From the NCBI GenBank assembly GCA_902795935.1, contig CADBMS010000102.1:1-5501 (forward strand): a stretch of DNA of 5,501 nucleotides. Direction: 5' to 3'. The position numbers and the translations under genes are program-made. Position 1 is the stretch's first letter. Each line of letters starts with the position of its first letter. Shown piece after piece: positions 1-5,395 of the stretch. The DNA comes from an uncultured Methanobrevibacter sp. GTDB lineage: Archaea > Methanobacteriota > Methanobacteria > Methanobacteriales > Methanobacteriaceae. The notes beneath the pieces are model-generated. The model was not told the origin of the DNA and did no database searches. It saw nothing but the letters and a program-made list of their open reading frames with translations.

Positions 1-58
1 TAATTGCATCCTCATCAATTTTATTTTTTATTGACATACTTAATATTTTATCAATCAT
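1..58 (-). CDS. Possible N-terminus of an unidentified gene running off the left edge
   Basis: An open frame begins with ATG at 58-56 and reads MIDKILSMSIKNKIDEDAI before leaving the window, so only 19 codons are visible and no function can be assigned. The residues (Ile, Lys, Asp, Glu, Asn) and codons resemble the neighbouring genes. No Shine-Dalgarno sequence precedes the ATG. However, a TATA-like box at 83-90 is centred about 28 bases upstream, which is the archaeal spacing for a transcript starting at or next to the ATG, so a leaderless mRNA is likely. A second in-frame ATG at 37-35 is an alternative start, also without a Shine-Dalgarno site. The frame is too short to prove that it is coding. 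Confidence 0.4.
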   Translation of the reverse strand, partial: MIDKILSMSIKNKIDEDAI

Positions 59-65
59 CAGTGAT

Positions 66-117
66 AAACATTTAGTAAAAAACTATAAATAGTAATATTC
101 AGCATAACTAAATGTTT
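66..117. repeat. 11-base perfect inverted repeat around the TATA-like box
   Basis: The arms AAACATTTAGT (66-76) and ACTAAATGTTT (107-117) are exact reverse complements separated by 30 bases. On the plus strand the second arm runs into seven Ts (115-121), like a plus-strand terminator, but no plus-strand gene precedes it. Because the candidate TATA box lies between the arms, an operator for the leftward gene is the other reading. Confidence 0.45.
83..90 (-). promoter_or_regulatory. TATA-like box for the leftward gene at the left edge
   Basis: On the minus strand the sequence reads ATTTATAG, close to the archaeal box A. It lies about 24 bases before the ATG at 58-56, so the predicted transcription start falls near 58-62. 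The box sits between the arms of an 11-base inverted repeat (66-76 and 107-117), which could be an operator. The call rests on spacing and consensus in a very AT-rich stretch, so a chance match is possible. Confidence 0.4.
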
Positions 118-187
118 TTTTGAAATAGTTTACCTAATACAATAGTAAATAGAATCTTATTACAGAATATAATGATTAAAGATTACT
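118..187. other. Remaining intergenic stretch, no gene seen
   Basis: Together with the listed repeats this fills the gap between the leftward partial gene and the transferase gene (59-223, 165 bases). It is AT-rich with stops in all frames and shows no tRNA-like fold. The octamer AATAGTAA occurs at 88-95 and 141-148 and in reverse orientation at 183-190. Nothing else is visible. Confidence 0.5.
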
Positions 188-211
188 ATTTAGCTTTCAT
201 ACATGCTAAAT
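188..211 (-). terminator. Small hairpin just after the transferase gene, possible mRNA 3' end
   Basis: ATTTAGC (188-194) and GCTAAAT (205-211) form a 7-base perfect stem with a 10-base loop, beginning 13 bases past the stop codon of the transferase gene on the minus strand. No long T-run follows on that strand, so it is not a typical intrinsic terminator. It may mark or protect the 3' end of the operon mRNA. The stem is AT-rich and weak. Confidence 0.25.
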
Positions 212-223
212 TGCATTTATCAT

Positions 224-1192
224 TTAAATTGGATCTAATGGAAGTATAAATGCTAATAAAATACCTATTAATCCAAAAAACACACCTATAGTCCATAATA
301 TTTTAACTACTGTTTTTTCTTTCATTGGTTTCCTTAATATCATACGTATTAATGATTTAAATCCTTCAGGCGGTGCTTGTAAAGTTCCATCTTCTTTTAC
401 TTGTGTTGGTTTATGATTTTGTCTTTCAACAACACCGGCACTATAAAATTTTAAGAAACCATCAATTATATTTGGTAACAAAATAACTAATGCAATAATT
501 TTTACTCTACCAATAAATGCCACAGCAGCTATTGTTGCACCAATAATTAATGTGCCTACATCTCCAGGAAAAACTCTTGAAGGAATTTTATTATATCTTA
601 AAAATGCAAGTAATGCTCCTAACATTGCAAAGGTTATAATTGAAACATCATATTTACCCATAACAATACATGCTACAGTAAGTGAAGTCATAGATATAAC
701 TCCTAAACCAGATTCAACACCATTTAAACCAGCTAACATGTTAGTTAAATTAGATGCAATTGAAACGGATATTGGCATAGAAAGCATATATATCAAACCT
801 ACTTCTGGTGGTGAAATCAATATTAAAGGCAATCCGGCAATAAATAAAAATATAAGTTTTTCTTTAGAAGATAATTGAACTAAATCATCAACCATTCCAA
901 TAATTCCAACAATTAATACCACTAATAAAACTATTGATAACCCTAATTTTAATGAAGGATAAATGAATATTCCAAACATCATACCTATAGTGAAACCTAA
1001 AAGAATTCCTATACCACCCATTTCAGCAATGATAGGTTTAGATAATTTATGAATATCTTTTCCAACAACATTTGCATCATTTAATTTTTTTATTAATCTA
1101 GGCATTACAAAATTTGTTGTTATAAATGAAACTACACCACAAAGTATCGAAATTAACAATAGTGTTGGAATACGTGCTGGATAAAATGCCAA
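224..1192 (-). CDS. Membrane UDP-sugar:polyprenyl-phosphate sugar-1-phosphate transferase (Alg7/AglH-like, MraY superfamily)
   Basis: This 322-residue integral membrane enzyme should transfer a sugar 1-phosphate, most likely GlcNAc-1-P from UDP-GlcNAc, onto a polyprenyl or dolichyl phosphate. That is the first step of a lipid-linked glycan. About ten hydrophobic spans are visible (near residues 9-30, 58-79, 81-101, 112-128, 131-149, 163-179, 183-198, 212-228, 230-247 and 298-318). Family motifs are the Mg-binding Asp pair D102-D103 followed by KEK (110-112), NMLAGLNGVESG (151-162) and FPGD (208-211). The NGVE and FPGD forms match eukaryotic Alg7/DPAGT1 and archaeal AglH. The His-rich cytosolic signature of bacterial MraY is absent; the equivalent loop has RQNHKPT (257-263). 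The start is TTG, chosen because an in-frame stop lies three codons upstream and GGTGA sits 6 bases before it. It is the last gene of the operon, 12 bases after the helix-turn-helix gene. The substrate (N-glycan versus pseudomurein or other envelope glycan) cannot be settled from sequence. Confidence 0.88.
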   Translation of the reverse strand: MAFYPARIPTLLLISILCGVVSFITTNFVMPRLIKKLNDANVVGKDIHKLSKPIIAEMGGIGILLGFTIGMMFGIFIYPSLKLGLSIVLLVVLIVGIIGMVDDLVQLSSKEKLIFLFIAGLPLILISPPEVGLIYMLSMPISVSIASNLTNMLAGLNGVESGLGVISMTSLTVACIVMGKYDVSIITFAMLGALLAFLRYNKIPSRVFPGDVGTLIIGATIAAVAFIGRVKIIALVILLPNIIDGFLKFYSAGVVERQNHKPTQVKEDGTLQAPPEGFKSLIRMILRKPMKEKTVVKILWTIGVFFGLIGILLAFILPLDPI

Positions 1193-1198
1193 TTTTAT

Positions 1199-1203
1199 TC
1201 ACC
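1199..1203 (-). promoter_or_regulatory. Ribosome binding site fixing the TTG start of the transferase gene
   Basis: GGTGA on the minus strand matches the anti-Shine-Dalgarno core (GGAGGTGAT) and ends 6 bases before the TTG at 1192-1190. It directly follows the stop codon of the helix-turn-helix gene (TGATGGTGAATAAATTG across the junction), so translation of the two genes is probably coupled. The site also contains an in-frame TGA for the transferase frame, which rules out any start further upstream. Confidence 0.6.
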
Positions 1204-1204
1204 A

Positions 1205-1669
1205 TCATTTTTTTAATATATAATATACTGTTCTCAAAGGAATATCTAATTTTTTTGAAATTACCTTACGCGATACTCCTTTTTTAGCTAAATCTTTAAC
1301 TTTGATATGCATATTCTTAGAATATTTTGATTTACGGCCACGTTTTAGATTTAAATCTTTATTTAAATAATATACTGATTTAATAGGTATCTTCATCTCC
1401 TGAGATATTTCTTTAGGAGTTTTACCTTCATTTAACATCTTCTTAATTAAGAATGCATCTTTATCAGAGTATTTTTTTGGTCGGCCTTTACCTGCTTTAG
1501 ATTCTACAACAATACCTAATTCATTTAATACATCAATATATTTTGGAGAAGTCCTATTATACAAACTAACTGGACAAGTAATTTTTTTTAAATCAGGGTA
1601 TGTTTCTAAAAGTTCCATTATTTTTCTTGAGGTTAACGGTTCATTTACATGAATTATATCTTCAGACAT
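1205..1669 (-). CDS. Tandem helix-turn-helix DNA-binding protein (two Hin/resolvase-type modules, no catalytic domain)
   Basis: This 154-residue basic protein is probably a transcription regulator. Residues 62-105 and 111-154 are a gap-free internal duplication with a 49-residue period, 16 of 44 positions identical by my count. Each copy opens with an AT-hook-like arm (GRPKKYS at 62-68, RGRKSKYS at 110-117). It is followed by a helix, a turn with Gly (81, 130), K.IS and IP..(S/T)VYY in the presumed recognition helix (94-101, 143-150). This is the layout of the Hin/resolvase C-terminal domain, whose GRPR arm lies in the minor groove. The serine recombinase catalytic domain is absent. Residues 1-57 include CPVSLYNRTSPKYIDVLNELGI split over 32-53, a conserved-looking helical segment that may be a further DNA- or ligand-contacting module. 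The ATG is preceded by GTGAT at a 5-base gap. The gene sits between the DUF530-type gene (30 bases) and the transferase gene (12 bases), in one operon. Its targets are unknown. Confidence 0.82.
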   Translation of the reverse strand: MSEDIIHVNEPLTSRKIMELLETYPDLKKITCPVSLYNRTSPKYIDVLNELGIVVESKAGKGRPKKYSDKDAFLIKKMLNEGKTPKEISQEMKIPIKSVYYLNKDLNLKRGRKSKYSKNMHIKVKDLAKKGVSRKVISKKLDIPLRTVYYILKK

Positions 1670-1674
1670 TAATA

Positions 1675-1679
1675 ATCAC
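1675..1679 (-). promoter_or_regulatory. Ribosome binding site of the helix-turn-helix gene
   Basis: GTGAT on the minus strand, 5 bases before the ATG at 1669-1667, matches the downstream half of the archaeal GGAGGTGAT consensus. It supports this ATG as the start. The 30-base gap to the upstream gene leaves no room for an independent promoter with an untranslated leader. Confidence 0.5.
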
Positions 1680-1699
1680 TCATAGATTCCATAATTAAT

Positions 1700-3268
1700 T
1701 TATTTTTTTATCATTTGCAAAAATTTCTTAGCTTTTTTAGTTTTTGGCTTACCCATATTTTTTATATTTGATTGTTCTTTTTCAATCGATTTAACACTAA
1801 CTCCAAATAGTTTAGAACAAGTATTAATATCAATATCAGATTCTAAATTAACAAATGCCGCACCAAATGCAGCATGATGAGTTTTCATATTTAATCCTTT
1901 CATTTTTTGTTCTATTTCAAATTTTTTTAACAAAATATCCTTTAAATCAGGTATTATTTCAATATTTTCATTTAAATATTTTCTTAAAATTTGAATTGAA
2001 TCTTCATTGAAATCTTTGAAGCCTCTTATCTGATTACGATCTAAAGTATTTCTTATATGTTGAAATGGACCACTTATTAATGTTCTTTTATCTTGAGATG
2101 TTGTTAAATAGTATTTACTTAAATCCCAGGATATTAATATAAATGGTATTTCTGTAAATATGCTTTGTTCAATTTCTAATCTTAATTTAATATCTTCAAC
2201 AATTTTAGGGTCTAATTCTGCATTTACTGTTAAATTATTTTCGTTTAAATATTTATTGAGTAATATTTTCCTTGTTTCTTTTATAATTTCATCATCTTCC
2301 CAATTTGATGGTTGATATGATTCTGCTTCCAAAAATAATGAGTCATATAATTTTAATTTATCAAAATCATTTAATTTTGAATTTAAAATTTTTTCTTTAG
2401 ATTTTTTAATTTCTAATTCACAATATTTGGAATATGCTAAAGCTAAAGCCATTCTTGTATGTTTATCATTTATTATTGTTGGTTTTGTTCTTTGAAATTG
2501 TAAAAATTCTAATCTAACATTTGTTCCATATTTTTTTCTTAATTCCTCTTCATAATTAATTTCATTTTTAGCATCCATTGTTACATTTTTACGTATCCAA
2601 CGGCCATCTTCTTTAATTTTAATTTTTAACGAAACAGTTTTAATTACTCCTTTCCTTTCTTGCCTTAACAGTTTCATTATTTTATTAAAAGATTCTCTGG
2701 ACCATGAACTTAAATCTGATCTTAAAACCATATAATTTCCAGAAATAGGTAAAAAAGGTATGATTTTTATGCGTGAAAATCCAGTATTATCTATCTTTAA
2801 ATTAAAATCAGATGATTGGCATGCACATCTAAGGTTATTTAAATCATAGAATTCATGAATAGAATATATTTTATGACACGAACTACATTTTAATATTGCA
2901 GATTCTTCAAGTATTCCAATTATTATTTTATGTGATGCAATTGAAGATTTTGTCCTATCATGAATATTTTTTTTAGCTGTTGCTTTTAGTCTAAAATATT
3001 TATTATGATGATTAATTTCATGAACCTCATCCAATACCACTTCACTAGGAGTACTTAATGCATGATTTGTTAAGGCAAAATATGGAGTCTTATATCCTTT
3101 AGATTCCATACTATCCTTTAAATCTGAAAGTTTTTCCAAATTTTCTTTTAAATTTTGGTAAGTCTCAATAAATACATCTAAATTAGATATATTTTCTATA
3201 TTTAATTGTTCTTGACCTATTTTTTCCAAAAAATTTTCAGACTTAGTTATTAAATCTGTTTCATTCAT
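1700..3268 (-). CDS. Zinc-ribbon protein of the methanogen DUF530 type, function unknown
   Basis: This 522-residue soluble, Lys- and Glu-rich protein has no signal peptide or membrane span. Length, N-terminal coiled-coil-like segment (about 1-57) and the following region resemble the archaeal family DUF530 as I remember it; no search was possible. A probable zinc ribbon lies at 128-150: C128-S-S-C131, then C148-A-C150. Residues 270-380 are helical with many charged residues. The C-terminus (about 461-500) reads THHAAFGAAFVNLESDIDI and then SKLFGVSVKSIEKEQ. An Ala-rich helix followed by a GVS-type recognition helix recalls the end of the second cyclin fold of TFB/TFIIB. The tail (505-522) is strongly basic. 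Together this suggests nucleic-acid binding, which is inference. The ATG at 3268 has GGGGTGG upstream, 9 bases away. The gene follows metG by 60 bases and leads the helix-turn-helix and transferase genes. Confidence is high that it is a gene, moderate for the family, low for any role. Confidence 0.8.
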   Translation of the reverse strand: MNETDLITKSENFLEKIGQEQLNIENISNLDVFIETYQNLKENLEKLSDLKDSMESKGYKTPYFALTNHALSTPSEVVLDEVHEINHHNKYFRLKATAKKNIHDRTKSSIASHKIIIGILEESAILKCSSCHKIYSIHEFYDLNNLRCACQSSDFNLKIDNTGFSRIKIIPFLPISGNYMVLRSDLSSWSRESFNKIMKLLRQERKGVIKTVSLKIKIKEDGRWIRKNVTMDAKNEINYEEELRKKYGTNVRLEFLQFQRTKPTIINDKHTRMALALAYSKYCELEIKKSKEKILNSKLNDFDKLKLYDSLFLEAESYQPSNWEDDEIIKETRKILLNKYLNENNLTVNAELDPKIVEDIKLRLEIEQSIFTEIPFILISWDLSKYYLTTSQDKRTLISGPFQHIRNTLDRNQIRGFKDFNEDSIQILRKYLNENIEIIPDLKDILLKKFEIEQKMKGLNMKTHHAAFGAAFVNLESDIDINTCSKLFGVSVKSIEKEQSNIKNMGKPKTKKAKKFLQMIKK

Positions 3269-3277
3269 TTATTTTTT

Positions 3278-3284
3278 CCACCCC
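3278..3284 (-). promoter_or_regulatory. Ribosome binding site of the DUF530-type gene
   Basis: GGGGTGG on the minus strand ends 9 bases before the ATG at 3268-3266 and is the only G-rich element in the 60-base spacer. It supports this ATG over the overlapping out-of-frame ATG four bases further on (3264-3262). Confidence 0.55.
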
Positions 3285-3285
3285 A

Positions 3286-3321
3286 ATTATAAAGAATAAA
3301 TAAAAAATAAAAATAATGAAA
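3286..3321 (-). terminator. T-rich metG-DUF530 spacer: possible weak terminator and internal TATA-like box
   Basis: Read on the minus strand, the spacer after the metG stop contains T-runs of five (3309-3313) and six (3302-3307) with further Ts around them, the form of archaeal oligo-T terminators. No stem precedes them. TTTATAAT at 3293-3286 looks like a TATA box, but it lies so near the ATG (3268) that a start at the usual distance would remove the Shine-Dalgarno site. Read-through from metG therefore seems more likely than a new promoter. In such AT-rich DNA either element could be chance. Confidence 0.3.
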
Positions 3322-3328
3322 TAAATGT

Positions 3329-3649
3329 TTATCTGATTTTTTCACCAATTTCTCCTTTTTGTGGAGTTAATAAACCCACTGAATCATCAGTTGCAAGTAA
3401 CATACCCTGTGATTCAATTCCAAATAATTTAGCTGGTTTTAAATTTACAATAACTATTACTTTTTGATTTAATAATTCTTCAGGAGTATACGATTTAGCT
3501 AATCCAGCCACAATTTGTAGAGTTTTTTCTTTAATATCAACTTGTAATTTAAGTAATTTATCAGATTTAGGCACGGATTCTGCTTTTATTACTTTACCTA
3601 CTCTTAAATCAATTTTTCCAAAATCATCAATACTTATTAAATCACCCAT
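3329..3649 (-). other. Possible separately translated 106-residue Trbp111/MetRS-beta product inside metG
   Basis: An in-frame ATG (M563 of MetRS, bases 3649-3647) lies at the exact border between the charged linker and the OB-fold tRNA-binding domain. It has a strong Shine-Dalgarno sequence before it. Initiation there would give a 106-residue protein starting MGDLISIDDFGKIDLRVG. In size and start this is like the free-standing MetRS-beta proteins of some other archaea and the dimeric Trbp111 family. Whether ribosomes use it is unknown; it may be a relic of a gene fusion. Confidence 0.3.
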
Positions 3650-5335
3650 CTTATTTTCCTCCTTTTCTTGTGTAGTTACTTCTTTTGAATTATTCAATAG
3701 TTCTTCTTTACGTTTAGCTATTTCATCATCATCAATTTTTTTGAATAATGGTTTAGGTTTATTTATTTTATGACCCGTTTCCAAGAATTCTGCAGCTATA
3801 TCCCAATTACTTGATTTTTCATCTGCAATATTTAAGATTTTAAGAATTTTTTTTGATTTAATTGGTAAATATGCTTGTAATAGTATCCCTATTGTCTTTG
3901 CTAATTGATTACACAGATATAAACATGTAGATGCTTTTTTTGGATTTTCTTTTTCTGTTTTCCAAGGTTCTTGGTCATTGAAATATTTATTTCCTGCTTT
4001 TGCAAGTTTAATTATTTCTCTTAATCCATCACGGAATTTATACGCTTCTATTAAATTTCCAATTTTTTCTGGAGCAGAAATTATTAAGTTTTCAAAATCT
4101 TCATCTTCTTTTGTTAATTCAAACTTTTCAGGAATCTTTGAATTATAGAATCTTTTAGTGAATGAAAATGTTCTGTGTAAAAAGTTTCCAAGAACATCAG
4201 CTAATTCATCATTCACCCTTCTTTGAAATTCATCCCATGAAAAATCTGTGTCTTTGTTTAATGGAGCATTTATTGTTAAGTAATATCTTAATAAATCAGA
4301 ATCATAATATTTTAAAAAGTCTTGAACCCATATTACCCAGTTTCTACTTGTGGACATTTTTTGTCCTTCTAACGATAAGAATTCCCCTGCAACAATGTTG
4401 CTTGGTAAATTACAAGAATATGCCATTAATAGTGCTGGCCAAAATATGGAATGATGATAAATTATATCTTTTCCTATAAAATGAACTGCTTTATCATTCC
4501 AATAATCTATCCATGGTTGATTTGTTTTATCTGACCATTGTGCTGCTGCAGATAAGTATCCTATGAATGCTTCACCCCATACATAAATTATTTTACCTTC
4601 GACACCATTTAATGGTACTGGTATTCCCCAATCCATATCTCTTGTTAAAATCCAGTCTTTTAATCCGTCTTTTAACCAATTAAGAGCATAATTTCGGACA
4701 TTAGAATCTAATTCTTTATTATTATTAATCCATTCTTTGATTTGATTTTCAAATTCTGTTAATTTAAAGAAGTAATGTTTAGAGGTTCTTATTTTTGGAG
4801 TTGAATCACATATTAAACAATGTGGTTCTTTTAGTTGTGTTGGTTCTAAATGTCGACCACACATTTCACAGTGGTCTCCTCTTGCACCATCTGCACCACA
4901 TACTGGACAAATTCCTTCTACATATCTGTCTGGTAAAAATCTAGCACATTTTTCACAGTACAATTGTTGTATTTCTTTTTCATATATGTAATCCTTTTCA
5001 TAAAGTTTTAAAAATAATTTTTGAGCCATTTCATAATGTTTTTTATCTGTAGTTCTTGTGAAACTATCAAATGATATATTGCAATCTTCTACATCTTTTT
5101 TAAGCATTTTATGATATCTTGTTGCTATTTCCATTGGTGTTTTTCCTTCATGTTCTGCCTTAACTGCAATTGGAGTTCCATGTTCATCACTAGCACATGT
5201 GAAAAGTACTTCATTTCCTTTCAATCTATTGTACCTAGCGTAGGTATCTGCTGGAATATATGTGGATCTCATATGCCCTAAATGATTAGGACCATTAGCA
5301 TAAGGCAGTGCACTTGATATTAATATTTTACTCAA
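3329..5335 (-). CDS. metG: Methionyl-tRNA synthetase with fused C-terminal tRNA-binding domain
   Basis: This 668-residue cytosolic class I enzyme charges tRNA-Met with methionine using ATP. The N-terminal Rossmann domain carries HLGH (18-21, the HIGH motif) and KMSTS (326-330, the KMSKS loop). The inserted zinc domain has four CxxC knuckles (C127/C130, C143/C146, C156/C159, C173/C176), enough for two zinc ions. Methionine-pocket landmarks are Y12, W228, W253, A256, Y260 and H295. TRDMDWGIPVP (231-241) is the archaeal/eukaryotic form. The helical anticodon-binding domain includes NKYFNDQEPW (449-458), whose Trp equals the E. coli anticodon-stacking residue. After a charged linker (about 530-562) comes an OB-fold Trbp111/MetRS-beta domain (565-668) with DLRVGKV (576-582), IVAGLA (608-613) and ESQGMLLA (641-648). 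The start is TTG: GGAGG lies 7 bases upstream and the protein opens with the expected MSKILISSALPYANG. An internal Shine-Dalgarno site and ATG precede the last domain. Confidence 0.98.
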   Translation of the reverse strand: MSKILISSALPYANGPNHLGHMRSTYIPADTYARYNRLKGNEVLFTCASDEHGTPIAVKAEHEGKTPMEIATRYHKMLKKDVEDCNISFDSFTRTTDKKHYEMAQKLFLKLYEKDYIYEKEIQQLYCEKCARFLPDRYVEGICPVCGADGARGDHCEMCGRHLEPTQLKEPHCLICDSTPKIRTSKHYFFKLTEFENQIKEWINNNKELDSNVRNYALNWLKDGLKDWILTRDMDWGIPVPLNGVEGKIIYVWGEAFIGYLSAAAQWSDKTNQPWIDYWNDKAVHFIGKDIIYHHSIFWPALLMAYSCNLPSNIVAGEFLSLEGQKMSTSRNWVIWVQDFLKYYDSDLLRYYLTINAPLNKDTDFSWDEFQRRVNDELADVLGNFLHRTFSFTKRFYNSKIPEKFELTKEDEDFENLIISAPEKIGNLIEAYKFRDGLREIIKLAKAGNKYFNDQEPWKTEKENPKKASTCLYLCNQLAKTIGILLQAYLPIKSKKILKILNIADEKSSNWDIAAEFLETGHKINKPKPLFKKIDDDEIAKRKEELLNNSKEVTTQEKEENKMGDLISIDDFGKIDLRVGKVIKAESVPKSDKLLKLQVDIKEKTLQIVAGLAKSYTPEELLNQKVIVIVNLKPAKLFGIESQGMLLATDDSVGLLTPQKGEIGEKIR
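3658..3664 (-). promoter_or_regulatory. Strong Shine-Dalgarno sequence inside metG
   Basis: AAGGAGG on the minus strand ends 8 bases before the in-frame ATG at 3649-3647. It is encoded by AAG GAG GAA (K558-E560). By my hand count E559 is the only GAG among about 53 Glu codons of metG. AAG is also rare for Lys in this gene (about seven cases), yet it occurs at both K558 and K562. Confidence 0.5.
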
Positions 5336-5342
5336 TAATAAT

Positions 5343-5347
5343 CCTCC
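5343..5347 (-). promoter_or_regulatory. Ribosome binding site fixing the TTG start of metG
   Basis: GGAGG on the minus strand lies 7 bases before the TTG at 5335-5333 (GGAGGATTATTATTG). This is near-ideal spacing and supports TTG rather than the ATT and TTA codons just upstream in the same frame. Confidence 0.7.
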
Positions 5348-5395
5348 AATAAAAAAATAATAATTATAATAAGTTTAGTGTAAGTATTGTTTGTT

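Noticed and set aside
182..211. Promoter-like stretch on the plus strand (ATTACTATTTAG)
   Set aside because: No plus-strand gene follows; transcription from it would only run antisense into the transferase gene. The match is better explained as part of the AT-rich repeats.
552..878. Open frame of 108 codons on the plus strand
   Set aside because: It lies entirely antisense to the transferase gene. Its product has no recognisable motif, while the minus-strand frame has clear family motifs; it is a shadow of that gene.
1205..1669. Invertase or resolvase as the identity of the 154-residue protein
   Set aside because: Only the DNA-binding type of domain is present. There is no N-terminal serine recombinase domain with its catalytic Ser and Arg motif, and no inverted recombination sites were seen nearby.
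4162..4479. Open frame of 105 codons on the plus strand
   Set aside because: It is antisense to the catalytic and KMSKS regions of metG, and its product has no plausible domain. It is a shadow of metG.
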